Below, one piece after another: positions 46,915 to 58,506 of a DNA stretch of 64,000 bases (its first letter is position 1; every line of letters begins with the position of its first letter). A model generated the notes under the pieces. It worked only from the letters and a program-made list of their open reading frames with translations. It was not told where the DNA came from and did no database searches. The position numbers and the translations under genes were made by a program. Source of the DNA: Isoetes taiwanensis (taxonomy: Eukaryota > Streptophyta > Lycopodiopsida > Isoetales > Isoetaceae); contig JAJEKV010000017.1 in assembly GCA_021234155.1 (NCBI GenBank), positions 611,467-675,466 on the forward strand. Reading direction: 5' to 3'.

Positions 46915-48740
46915 ATTCGACCACATTTTCAGACTTCCCCTTATCTTTTCCGTTTTCCTTTTTCATTTTGCCTTTGTCTACTATTTTTTTTTTCCTATTT
47001 CCCCCTTGCCTCTTTTCCCTTTTACATTTTTCAATTTACTTTTTTTCTTTTTCCATTACTCCATTTCCTCTTTTTTCTTTTTTGTTTCTGCTTCCCCATT
47101 TTTCCTTTTCTATTTTTCCCTTCCCTTTTCTCCAATTTGTGGTTGCCCTTTTTCCCTTTCCTTTTGTGCCCTTTCCCGCTCTCTTTTCCCATTTCCCTCT
47201 TCCCCTTTTCCTCGTGGCCCTTCTTTCTAAGTTTTCCTTTCTCGCTTTCCCCTTCCTTTTCCCTTTCCTTTTTCCCTTTTCCCTTTCCTTCTCCCCACCT
47301 TTTCTTTTTTTCCCCTTTTTCCCTTCCCTTTTTCCTCTTTTTGCCCAAATTCTTCCGTCTTCCTTTTTTTTCTAGTGCCCTTTTCCCTTCCTTTTTCCCC
47401 CCTCCTTTTTTCTTTTCCCTCTTTCCCTTTCCCTTTTTCCATGTCCATTTTTCCTTCGGTTTTCCCCTTTCCTCACCCCTTTCCCCTTCTCTTTTTTTTG
47501 CCATGTCCCTTTTCTCTTCTATTTTTTTCATTCTTTTTTTTCGGCTCCTCTTTTCCCCCCTTTCTTCACCTTTTTCCTTCTCTTTTTTTTTTTTTTTTCT
47601 ATTTTGCTCTTCCTTTTTATTCACCTCCCCTTTCTATTTTTCCATTTTACCTCCCCTTTTTTTTTCCCTTTTTGCCTTTTTCCATTTGCTTCCACTTTTT
47701 TCACGCTTGCTTTTTCCATTTTCAACCTCCTTTGTTTTTTTTCCTTCCCTTTATTTCTCTTCCCTTTTACAAAGCTGCCATTTATTCCTTCCCTTTGCCC
47801 ACCTTTCTTTCCTCTTCCGCTTTTTCTCAGTAGTCTTTTTTTCTTTTCCCTTTCCTCCCTCATTTGTTCTTTTTCTTTTTTTCCTTTCCCCTTTCCTCCC
47901 TCCTTTCTCTTCCTTTTTTTCCGCTTCTCTCCTTCGCTTTCTTCCTTTTTTCCCCATGCCCTTTTTTCCCTTTTGCCCCTTTTTCGCTTTTCTTTTTACC
48001 CTTTCCATCCCTTCTCCCCTCCCTTTTTCTCTTTCCTTTTTTTTCGTGTCCTTTTTTCCTTCCTTTTTTTTCTAATTTCCCCACATTTTTTCTCTTCCCC
48101 TTTCCCACTGTCCCTTTTCGCTCCCTCCTCCTCCCCTTTTTCCCTTTCCATTTTTCCTTTTGCTTTTCCCTTTTCCTTTTCCCTTCCCTTCTCTCTACCC
48201 TTTTCCTCATCCCCTTTTTCCCTTCCCTTTTACTCCTGTCCTCACCCTTTCCCTCTTCTCCTTTTCATAGTGCCCTTTTTTCTTTTATTTTCTCTCTTTC
48301 TTTTCCTTTCTATTTTTTGTGCTATTTTCTATTTTCTTTTCCCTTTATCCTGCGGTCTTTTTGCCTTTTATCTCCTCCCTTTTCCTCCTTTCCCCCACTT
48401 TTTACTCTTCCCCTTTCCCAATTTGTACCTTTTCCTCCCTCCTCCTCCCCCTTTCTTTTTACCTTTCCCTTTCCCTTTTATTTCCTTTTCCCTTTTCCTT
48501 TTCCCTTCCCTTTTCTCTACCCTTTTCTTCATCCCCTTTTCAACTTCCCTTTTACTCCTATCCTCATCCTTTCCGTCTTCTCCTTTTCATAGTGTCCTTT
48601 TTTCTTTATTTTTCCTTTTCCTTTTTCGCAGGCTCTTCTTTTCGCTTTCCTTTTTCCTTTCTTTCTTTCCCTTTACCCGCCTTTTTGCTTTTCACTTTGC
48701 CATTTTCTCCTCCCTTTTCATTTTCCCTTTCCTCTTCAGA
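46915..48740. repeat. 1.8-kb polypyrimidine (T/C) tract
   Basis: The plus strand is almost purely T and C, mainly TTTTTCCC and TTTTCCCTTTCC units, with rare purines. A longer repeat exists inside: the block around CTCCTTTTCATAGTGCCC (48267) recurs at 48589 (CATAGTGTCC), 322 bp apart. Long open frames across it (Phe/Pro/Ser on plus, Lys/Glu/Arg on minus) are composition artefacts. Such tracts can form intramolecular triplexes. Confidence 0.9.
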
Positions 48741-49198
48741 CATTAGAGCATGGCCAATCATGGTGGAGGGAAGTCGTGCGATAAATCTCGACCTCCGAAT
48801 GCAATCGGATCATCTCAACCATCCAAATTAGGGTTTCAGTCATGACATACTTACGCTATAACATTATAATATAAGATATTGTTCCAAACATTCTTACCAA
48901 GTGTTTTATATTGGAATTCTTGTTGTAGTTAATGTTGTTGAATCATTGTTCTTTATTATGTTTTGTTGACTAATATGATTACCCATGGAACGTTTAAGAA
49001 GATAAGGTTAATTGTTTGAATGAACCCGCTCCCTTCGTCGATGCCGGAGGGCTGGAGCGGCTTATGGAATATAGCTACCATATATGAATTTCTAGGAAGG
49101 ATTTTGTTGAATTTTGAGCCATTGATTTTATATGAATTTTAAAGTGAACAGTGCAAATGCACCATTTTTGGTCCATTGCCTGACAACTCTAGTGTTAA

Positions 49199-50490
49199 GG
49201 CAGCACTCCACAGCGCACGCTTCCTTCAGTTCTAACGAGTATGCCGGTTTCTTCAAATCTTCTCCATATTTTTCCTTGAAAATCATGTACTCCCTGTGCA
49301 TGAATCGGATCTTGTCGACGAAGCTCATCTTTAATTTGTACTCGTTGTCAGCATTATGTGTGTTGGCAACGATTTTTGCTTCCTCGTCGCTGAGACCACA
49401 GTAAACTGCGCACAAGACAGAGAGGTACCTAGGGTTTTTCTTTTCTTTGTACAGCTGCCTTCTTGCCTTGAAGCTATGATTTCCTCCCAAGACGTGTGTG
49501 TATGTTTCGCGTTTTTTCGGCTATATTTCCCGGGGTTTTACATTGCTCCCACAACAAGGACAACTATTAGCCACATGAGCATTTGATTGCTCCTAATTCT
49601 ATCCTTCAAGTTCCTTAAGTGGTCGGCATAAATTTTTTCCGAACTTGAAGCTGCCTTTCACGACTCATTCTTTGGGGGCAACCTCATGCTAGTCACAGAA
49701 GATAAATTACCCCTCTCTCGTTAAAAACCTCCATTCTTTCAGAGGTCTTATCAACCTTCTTTTCCTTTATTATTGCAACCCCGGAGCTTTTCCTTTTTCC
49801 CTTTTTTTTTTTTTGAGCTTTCCTGGGACTTCTATGATTTCAAGTCTTTGTTTTTTTTCGCTTTTTGTTTTTAGCAACTATCGTTGCCCTTGGCCCGCTA
49901 AGTTTCTTTTGGCGAATCAGGATTCTTCCTCGCCTTGTTCCTGAACCTCCATCCGATGACCTCCCCCAAGAACCAGCAGAAGGTGGTGATTGTGATTCCA
50001 TCTCGATTGCTCGGACTCACCGACAGGAAAGTCCTCGCCAGGCTGGAACAAACCCCGCCTAATACATGAACACAAAGCTTCGCTTTGTCCCAGAGTGTGA
50101 AAAGAATTTGTACAAAGGCCGGTGGTTGCACACCGACAACTTTAAAGAATGCGATGTCCACAACAATGAAGCCTTGGGAGGTCTTGAAGGATAGCCTACC
50201 CACCGACCTCCTTTGTCGAGCAAACCCTGAGACATCTTTTATTGTCCCAATGTTAACAAACTCCTGAGTCGGGCAGACTTTTTGTTACAAAGACTTTTAC
50301 AGACGCATAAAAACGCCGGCAGGTCAGTATTTTCCATCCGCACTCTGGTCACGAACCACCGCGCTTTGAAAGTTCTCGTGAATAGCGGGCTCGCTCTATG
50401 TCGGGGGTGTGTGCTTCGAGGGTGTGGACGCTTAGGCTTCTGAGATTTCTTTGATGCCCTCTTGCTTCCTTCTTCCCTACCACTGAAACG
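49199..50490 (-). pseudogene. element B methyltransferase-like gene, 5' part
   Basis: Exons on minus: about 50490-50250, a Lys-rich start (RASKKSQKPKRPHPRSTHPR) after a TTTCAG acceptor, like the Lys-rich first block of element A. 50203-49898 encodes VGRLSFKTSQGF. After a Lys/Glu-rich stretch, 49490-49199 encodes VCAVYCGLSDEEAKIVANTH-like sequence then NEYKLKMSFVDKIRFMHREY, matching NEYRMSMSFTDKIKFMHKEY at about 12370-12425 of element A. The 3' edge is cut by the TTAA element. This N-terminal half has no family I recognise and may be the DNA-recognition part. Confidence 0.55.
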
Positions 50491-50741
50491 TTTAAAACAA
50501 CCATTGTTAAGACAGAAACTCAATCGAAATTTGTATTCCAGAATAACATTTACTAATCTTGTGCCCTAAAGGCCAGAAAAAGACTGGAAAACAAGCTAAA
50601 ATATTGTCCCTCTAAGTCAATTTCTTGTGCCTTTATTGGACTCGAAAGAGTAATTTCTAACCTAAAAGTTGTCTCTGCGTAAAACTAAAAAGTGTGTTAT
50701 TTTAGTGCAAAAATGCAAGCGTTCTCAAAAATACAAGCAAA

Positions 50742-50995
50742 ATGTATTCCGAATACACTTTGCTTACTGGCGAAGTGCAAAGTGTATTCCGGAATACACT
50801 TTGCCCTTCGGGTGAAGAGCAAAGTGTATTCCGGAATACACTTTACTCTACGCCTGAAGTGCAAAGTGTATTCCGGAATACACTTTGCCCATCCGAGACG
50901 AAAGCAATACACTTTGTCCTTCAGCGAGAGAGTAAAGTGTATTCTGGAATACACTTTTGTTTTCACCCAAAGGGCAAAGTATATTCCGAATACAC
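50742..50995. repeat. palindrome array of element B between the divergent genes (42-bp period)
   Basis: Units of GTGTATTCCGGAATACAC start at 50782, 50824 and 50866. Variants are at 50742, 50937 and 50979, and a half unit near 50908. The period is 42 bp. The 24-bp spacers (for example TTTGCCCTTCGGGTGAAGAGCAAA) are also hairpin-forming. The position, between the methyltransferase-like gene (minus) and the transposase-like gene (plus), is the same as that of the array at 10761-10990 in element A. Confidence 0.87.
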
Positions 50996-51119
50996 TTTGC
51001 ACTTCGCCAAGAAGCAAATGTCGCAGATGTAAAACTATTCCGTAATAGCATTTGTATTCTCAATATCATTAGTCCAATCGACTTGTGAGTTAGTAACAAG
51101 CCCACAATTTTTGCAGCTT

Positions 51120-54100
51120 GTTTGACATGGTTAACCGCCAGGAACAAACTTCCACCACCATTTGTTTGCCCAAGTACCTCTCTACCTCGTGATGGAACAC
51201 AAGACGGAGATGCTTCTTCAACACCTACCTCGACAAGGTCTTTGTTGCTTCTCAAGACACCGAGTCCAAGAACTAGTAGATCGCCACCACCTTTCCAACC
51301 CTCTCCAAGTCCAAGAGGGAAACCGCTGCCACCACCTTTCCAACCTCACCGCTGCGCCAGTAGCAATCTTCCACCACCATTTGTACCATCCCCGACACTA
51401 TAAAGGCTCGACTCAAAGAAATTTTTCGGAATGCACTACCTCCACCATTTGTTGTTTCTCCATCTTCACTTACACATGCCAGAATACAAAGACGCTTGGA
51501 AGATCGCGAGATTCTCCATCGCTTTCCCCACCACGCATTTCACAACAAATGAAGACGCACCCCGCAAGATCTACCTCTTCACGTAAACGCAGGATACATG
51601 GGGTTTGCAGAATTTCAGTCGCTATAAGAGAGATGTTTGATCAAACTCCCCGTGAAGACGCTTACAACAACTTTCACCGGGCACATCATATGCCGCCCAT
51701 CTCCTTTCATTCAATATCGCACCTCCGCTTTATCCGCATGCACAGCCTTCATGTGGTTTGTTCTCTCTACAAGCACACCACTAAGGGCGAGGAGGTCACC
51801 CCCGTGAGTAGAACTCTTTAAGATGAAGACACCAACGGCGCAACGAGATTACACGTTTTCAGCCACCCACCAAGAAGTTCAAGGTGGATTATGGTGTGAG
51901 AGCATGCTCCTCTCAGAAGAAGAAGAAACCTTATGGACGAGCATACAATGAGAAGACTTTAAGAAGTAAATGTCGCCATTGGGTTGCATCAACAAATTTA
52001 ACATGTCTAAATTATAAGCAATTAGAGACAACTACAATTCAATGACATTGGCTGACTGTAATGCCTACTTGGCCTATCATGTAAGGTCAGATCGCCACAC
52101 CTTCTTGCACTACATTAACCGGCCAAGAAGTTTGCTAGAAATGCTTTATGGTTGTCCACCGCTTAGGCTCCACCGTAATGTCTAGAATACACAAAAGATC
52201 GGACAAAAATCCAGCAATTGATGATCATTGTGGACCAAGAAGAGTTGTAAACCATGCATGCCCTTTGGCCGTGGTCATGGATGGAGAAATATTTTAGAGA
52301 AACATGTGAGAAACCGCCTAACAAAGAACATGTATCATTTAACTGATAACATCATCAAAAACGATGTTTTCAATGAGTACAAAGAGACTTGCACTCAGCC
52401 TTGAGCACATCTCTTACTCACACTTCACCGTGATCGGTGGAAAAGTGAATTCGGGTTTAGTGAAAATTCCCGTGAGACATGTACGTCTGCTTGCTCAAGG
52501 GTGCGTAATTAAAAAGTCAAAGAGAAACCGCGAAAAGACAGAGGTCTAAAAAGAAGTAAGCTCATGTTCTTCAATCTCTCACTTGTTTTAAAAAAATGCT
52601 TTGACCTTATTTCTTCTACGTGATATTGTGCAAATGTAACCTTGCACATCGTGAACAACAAGCAGCCAGAGAAAAGAAAGCTTGCCAAACACGTAAAAAG
52701 CTCTTGAACGCCCAATCGCAATATATGTGTTGTGATTGATGGAATGGACCCAAAAACTACTCTACCACATTTCTTGAACATTCCTAAAGATGTGCCGAGG
52801 AATGTTTTGTTAAGGTCCACCTTGTAGGAGCTATGGTCTTCAAAGGAAGTCTAAAGTGCAAAGTATTTTTGACATATCCAAACTTGCATGGTGACCCAAC
52901 CTCACAATTACAATTCTTAACAAGGTCCCGCGGCGAAAGCAAGAGCAATTTACCACTGCTTTTACCTCAAGAACTTGACAATACTACAAGGGAGAACAAG
53001 AATCAAACACTCTTTTGCATATCGTATATGTTAGTGGAGCTAGGGATATTTAGAAAAGTGAAGCTCGGTTTCTTACTTGTAGGCCACACTCATGATCGAT
53101 TGACCAAATGTTCAGCCAGATTTTTCGGGCGCCTTTAGAAGGAAAAAAAAAGGCTTTCTCCCTTCCTACATTAGTTCAATTATTGAAGATTCTTACACTC
53201 CCACCCAAAGGATCGATCTTCTTAAAGAGACGGGCTGGATTTCAGAGAGTTTTTTTTTCACTCAACGCTTAGACAGAGAACAAACCGTGGAACAAGTTGA
53301 ATGATTCACCTTTTAACATCACATCAAGTTCTACTTGAAGGATGGCCAGAGTTTCTTACAGTGGGGAAAAAGTATACCACAACTAAGGACCTGGAGTCCA
53401 CCAGAGGGATTATGCTTCCTTAAATATATTCCGCACACTTCCTTCATAGAACGTAATGAACAACTTCCTCTCAAAAATCCTAAGGAGTCCAAGTAAGAAA
53501 AGTACCCCGAAAGTCATCCTTAAAAGCCATTGAAAATGGAATTTCCTCAGCTTTAAGTAGTTCTTAGAAGAAGATCGATGTGGTGGAGTAATTTCTTTTC
53601 TAATAGAAAATTGTTGTGAGAAATATAGCTCTAAGACAGCTTGCAAGAACCATTTCGATGGCCTAACACCTTCCATCAACCCCAAAGACCAAGCAGTCCA
53701 AGCAAAGGCTACATTAGCACCGCAGAGAAGAAGATGAGGATCGAAGTCATGTACCTCTGACCAAGACGCAGAATGAGCCTCAAGGTAATATCACGTAAAT
53801 TACCAAGGGTATGCTAATTGCTCTTCCAACCGAGGAGGATGACAAAGGTCGACCTTTCCGATAGTAAAAGTGCTTGACACAGCCAAGGAGGAAGGCTTAG
53901 TCACTAAACTCAAGATTCATTGGCTTGCAACACGCCGTAAAATGCTTTTGAAGGTAGATATGAGTTAGAAATGAGAAGCCAAGGAAAAGGAAGAAAGTCC
54001 AAGAAGGTGGGTTGTAGGGATGAGTTGATCCTTAATGACGGACTATATTGTGCTATGATTTTAAATTGAAATCGACAATCGCTCACGCCTGTGAGGACTA

Positions 54101-54314
54101 TCAATTTGCTTAAAAAGCTTGTAATTACGAAGAAGAGGATGAAGAAGGTGGTGGCAATGCTACACCATCTCGTTGATAGTGATGAGGAAGATAACTCAAG
54201 CACTTCCTCTAGTGACAAGTGGAAAGAAGTGAAAGTGATGAGGATGGCATAAATGAATATGATGACGCCCTAGATCCCTCTCTCATCACTCCTCACACTT
54301 TTGTACATAATTGA
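51120..54314 (+). pseudogene. transposase-like protein of element B (GHTHD family), decayed
   Basis: A Ser/Pro-rich N-terminus with TPSP and PPPFQP words (51120-51420) is followed by frameshifted sequence. VVIDGMDPKTTLPHFLNIPKD (about 52725-52790), VFLTYPNLHGDP (52866-52900), ELDNTTRENKNQ (about 52970-53005) and GFLLVGHTHDR (53067-53099) form the core. The first Asp, DN and GHTHD blocks have the order and spacing of the three catalytic blocks of an RNase-H-fold transposase. Downstream are KGMLIALPTEEDDKGRPF (about 53800), shared with element A, and an acidic tail ending NEYDDALDPSLITPHTFVHN with stop at 54312-54314. Element A ends in a similar DEYND tail. Stops and frameshifts are numerous. 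All three candidate acidic positions are still present here. Confidence 0.6.
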
Positions 54315-54842
54315 GTCTTAGAAAAGATCAGAATTTTGCATGTGAATATGAAGGTTCTATCTTCAAATTTTGAGAATACTACAGTTTCATTTACGGACTA
54401 ACTTCAATTTTTTGTTAAATATTTTATCCTCTGAAATTAGGGTTTCTCACGTAAAATATACTTCAAGAACATTCTATTTGCTAAGAAAAATGACACTTTA
54501 AAAAAGTCAATTCTTTCGTTGCACAAGAAAATTAGTCACTTTTGGGGGGGTCAAAATAGAATTTCATGCATCTTTTTTTTTTAACCTCGTTTTATCCCCT
54601 TTTTGTAAAAAAAAAGGAATCTTTAAGGAATATTCCTTTCGCTCTCGTTTCGATGATTTGCTCCCGTTTAATACGTAATCTTGTTTCTATCTATTTTGTC
54701 TGAACTTCATAGTTGCTTGAGCATTATCCCGTAGGTATTAGTTGAAGTATTTGGAACACTAGAATGAACACATTGCTAGAATGAGCACATTGCCTACAAG
54801 GGAGTAAAAAGAGAAAGAAGGAAGGTGAAACAAGAGTTTCAG

Positions 54843-57800
54843 TCTTGCAGGATATTAGTTACATCTTGAGCTCCATCTCCACCTGCACCACCAGCATCCA
54901 TGATCTCCTACTACTCTGCATATAGATAATAGGAGCATTAACAACTCACTTCAAGAACATGAATCATTTCCAAATTCCCTTTAAGATCAAACTTGCTCTG
55001 ATACCCACTGTGACAAGCCTGCCGAGTTGACCCTCCTAGCAACTCGAGATCTTGTTTATACTTAAGGCTAGATCTAGGTTGATATGAAAACTTTAATCAA
55101 CTATGTTGGTAAAGAATTTAATCTTCCAATAAATAATGGAGAATGATTCCCTTCTTATATATAACTAATATCCAACAGTTCAAGAGAAATACATCCATAA
55201 TAGATTTATTCAAAACCAAAGCTAAGATTCAGCTTCTAGAAAACTCCAAACTCAGCCACGATCCTGAACATTACCACTGCTACTGGCATGAGCACCATCT
55301 TGCTCAATCACTGCATGCACTCAAAGGGGTTAGTCCTCGTGACTAAGTGGGGATCCCATAGCTGCCTCTGCATACATGGAAACACTCTGGAATCTTGGAT
55401 AACAAGAACATAAACAACTCAAGACACAAGAACCTATGGTGCAATGCTAGACGATGACAACAAGTAAACATCATCATGAAATAATTTAAGGGCTAAACTT
55501 AGCTATTTGGTGATTTTTTAGCACATTTTCAAAATATGTTGGCTAAAGTAAATGGAAAAAATTGAGAAAAAAATAATAAATTTAGCTTAACGTTTTTCGC
55601 GCCCGCACTATCCTTTGATCTCTTTAGCCAAACGCTAGAAAGTAAGAGAGTGAAATTTTGTATTGTTTAACTAAACCCTACAAATCTTTGGAATGAATTT
55701 TGGGTTAGTTTAGCTAATATCATTCTAGTTTATAAGACATATATGATTAGTAATTTATTTTCTAGTATCTATGGAATTTTTTGAGGCCTAGACTTAGCTA
55801 ATTGGCATTGTTTTAGAATTTTCACAAAGAAAATGACTAAAGAAAATAAAAAAATTGAAACAAAGTATAGTAATTTTAGCTTAATGTTTTTCATTGACCA
55901 CACCACAAAAAGTTTTGGTATGAATTTTGAGTTAGTTTAGCTAAATGCTAGAAACTATGAGAGAGAAAATGTGTAGAGTTTAGCTAAACTATAGAAAGTT
56001 TTGGGATTATACTCGTGCAAGTTTAGCTAAAGCCATTATGGCTAATAAGAAATATGCGGTTAGTAATTTATTCCTTGAACATCATGAACATCCAGCAAAA
56101 AGAACATAAGTAAAGTACCAAACCATCATGAACAAACTCCGGGACAATGGGTAGCTCAGCCAGCCTATATACAGGCCCCGTTAGCAGGATAACGTTCAGC
56201 CAGCTTACATTCCAAGCCCTATAGCGAGGTGGTGAGGTGAACCTCGTATGCGCATACCCTCTCAGACATGGAGGACCTCTTACCATGGGAGTCCACAAGA
56301 GTTGACGTGTATCCGCAACAGGAAGCTACGCCTGTGAGGAAGTCACGCCCGGTGTCACAGAGAACAAATACAAATAACATAGAACATGAGTCATGCCGGA
56401 ACAACCCAGGCCACCGAACCTGGAAGTCCGACCCCGGAGGATCCAAGTACATACAAAATATCAAGAACAACAATGGGACAATGCAAAGACCATGACTTGT
56501 GTTTTCATTAAACAATTATTAAACATGTACCTAGACCTTGCTCTTGCCAAGGTTGCCCATACAACCTTACCATGTCGAAGTAGTAAGTTCGATGATGAAA
56601 CCTAATAGCAAACAAACATATCGATGTAGCATGCTCGAATAATTACTACAAGATCGGTGCAGAAATAATTCCACAACATTATTTAATTTAGACCCCTTCG
56701 CTATGATTTTTAGAATTTTAAAATGAAAAGCCACTTCCTTAGCTAAGTAATTAGTTGTGCATCCAAACTGGAGTCTTCAAACTTACACTTTCCCGGCTTA
56801 AAATTCGTAAGGCCTCCTGACCGCAACTGCCTAAAATTCCTGTCAAGCAATCCCTAGGCTAGCCCCATCTCCAGGAGCCAAAATTATCACTGTTCCACAC
56901 TCTTTAGAATTATGCACATTCTTTTACCTTTAGTTAGCAATCAATTCACACAATATTCTCGTTTATAATTATCTAAGCTAAATACAACTCGTGTCCATGC
57001 CCATCATATAAAGTAGCTTTGAAGCAAAATTCTCCGTTGCGACTCATGCAAAGTAACTAAGCCCTATCCTCAATGGTTTATATTCTTATTTATTTTAAGT
57101 TTAGCAGCAAATATTGTCAACAACGTTAACAAAAAGAAACAATGTGAATAAAAAGAAACGCAAAAACAAAAAATAAAACAGAAGAACGAAAAGGCAACGT
57201 AGACCTAAAATGTGTGCAGCGTTGGGCTCTGATTCCTGTTTTGATTCTCTAGATATAGGAGTATCTCAGCCAATTCAGCCTACATCAAGCCCAAATCGAC
57301 CTATTCCAGGTCTATTCAATGTGCTTCCAAGAGGCCCAATTCCATAAAAACGACCCATGCCTCGCTTTCTTGGTGATTTGGAGTCTCCCATAGAGCTCCT
57401 AGATCATTCCCAAACAGCTTAATTGCTCCTGCAAATCATCTGCTCTTGCCTTGAAATTTAGCACCTTTTTGCATGATTCTCTGCTAGATCAGTTTTTGTT
57501 AGCATCCTTTTTCAAGCTCTCTTAAGATCGCTACATACAAGCTTTCATATCTCTTTAAGTCAAGTGATTCCTTTAATCTAATTATGGCAGCCTATACAAG
57601 CTGATGACATGATAAGAAAAAGATCCGATGCAGGTGAAAGCTCCAAGCTCTCGCCACCGATGGAATTCCTCCTCTGCTATCCCATCTCCAAAAAGCTTCC
57701 AAGATTTCTCTCTCAATTTGCCTCTATAGATCATAAAGCTTTTGCTTATTTTTAGTTCTATCCTACATGCATGTTCGATCTTGCATGCATGTCAAACATG

Positions 57801-57885
57801 CATGTTCTATCTTGTATGCATGTCAAACTTGTATATACGTACACGAGTACATATACTGATCCATCAACTGGCCAGGATCGTTACA
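54843..57885 (-). mobile_element. truncated second copy of the gag-only LTR family
   Basis: Read on minus, the LTR starts TGTAACGATCCTGG at 57885 and ends TTGTCACA at 55011 (2875 bp including a 599-bp insertion). It is followed by a well-preserved primer site, GGGTATCAGAGC, and leader, then the gag start (ATG at 54901-54899, MDAGGAGGDGAQD). Sequence similarity to the copy at 28142-28330 stops at about 54843. No 3' LTR follows, so the element was truncated. It is more diverged than the 25.6-32.1 kb copy. Confidence 0.78.
55481..56079. mobile_element. 599-bp AT-rich insertion in the LTR with 9-bp target duplication
   Basis: The LTR alignment is interrupted here. CATCATGAA occurs at 55472-55480 and again at 56080-56088, while the other two LTRs have a single corresponding site. 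A 9-bp duplication is typical of Mutator-like elements, although clear terminal inverted repeats were not seen. Inside, two diverged copies of a block starting GGGCTAAACTTAGCTA / GGCCTAGACTTAGCTA lie about 300 bp apart. Confidence 0.7.
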
Positions 57886-58506
57886 TTTACTTGATGCCCA
57901 TCTATTTTTTACTCAACCTTCTTCTATTTACTCAACATTTCTGTTTTTTCTATCTGCAATTTCTATCTCTAGCACCTGCATGCACGACAGACTGGCACTA
58001 GATTGGATCCAACTGCCCCCTATGTTAGATGAAAGCCGATTTTGGACTTTTGTTCTCGTGTTGGCCCGATTTCCCTTCCACAAAAAACCCACAAGGGCTT
58101 TTCCTTATCTGAAAGTTCCCTCGAGGTGTCCGTTTATATTGCATCTTAATCAAACTATATCAAAATGACTTTGCACTAATATTTAGGTCAAATGATGATG
58201 TTGAAAATGGTATTGCACATGTAAGGACTAAAATAATATTTAGAATTGAGTTGAATTGAATTGAATTGAGTTTAAATTAGATGTTCCATATTCTTCTGCA
58301 CACTTTTTTTTCTGCACTAGAGGCACATGAGGTCCACAAATCAACCAATTGCATTGGTGCCTTTGATAGCTTATGTAGTCGTATCTAAGGAAAACCATTG
58401 GATCCTAATTTTGCTAAAGATGAGGACTTACAAATTATTATATTAAAATAATATATCTCAGTACCAAGTGGTCTTTGGTATTTGAGATAATAGATCTACA
58501 TGGAGT
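57886..58506. other. short anonymous spacer
   Basis: No feature is recognised between the LTR and the LINE. Confidence 0.4.

Larger units (their letters stand above)
42905..49198. mobile_element. 6.3-kb non-autonomous DNA element with TTAA flanks and CACTAGAGTTGTC termini
   Basis: The left end reads TTAA-CACTAGAGTTGTC (42905-42921) and the right end is its exact reverse complement GACAACTCTAGTG-TTAA (49182-49198). Sequence just inside both ends also carries TGGTCCAT words, and the motif GGACCAnTAATGGTC recurs at about 43796, 44461, 44799 and 45146 (about 340 bp apart). No transposase is present. TTAA duplication suggests a piggyBac-type insertion; the CACTA start and subterminal repeats recall CACTA elements, but these duplicate 3 bp. 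It separates two exons of the element B methyltransferase gene. Confidence 0.7.
23866..54640 (-). mobile_element. element B: relative of element A, opposite orientation, split by nested insertions
   Basis: A methyltransferase-like gene on minus (about 50490 down to 23866, in five surviving pieces) and a transposase-like gene on plus (about 51120-54314) flank an array of GTGTATTCCGGAATACAC palindromes. Each coding block matches element A. The host element is interrupted at 25647-32130 (LTR retrotransposon), about 32199-42677 (LINE plus attached sequence) and 42905-49198 (TTAA/TIR element). Removing these leaves about 7.5 kb, close to the 9.4 kb of A. Outer termini were not identified, so the end coordinates are only the coding limits plus a short flank. 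Confidence 0.65.

Noticed and set aside
47031-48746. Several long open frames on both strands (up to 380 codons)
   Set aside because: They are Phe/Pro/Ser-only on plus and Lys/Glu/Arg/Gly-only on minus, a direct result of the polypyrimidine tract.
42905-49198. Assignment of the TIR element to the CACTA superfamily
   Set aside because: CACTA elements make 3-bp duplications; here the 3 bp outside the CACTA ends differ (TAA and TTA) and only TTAA is shared.
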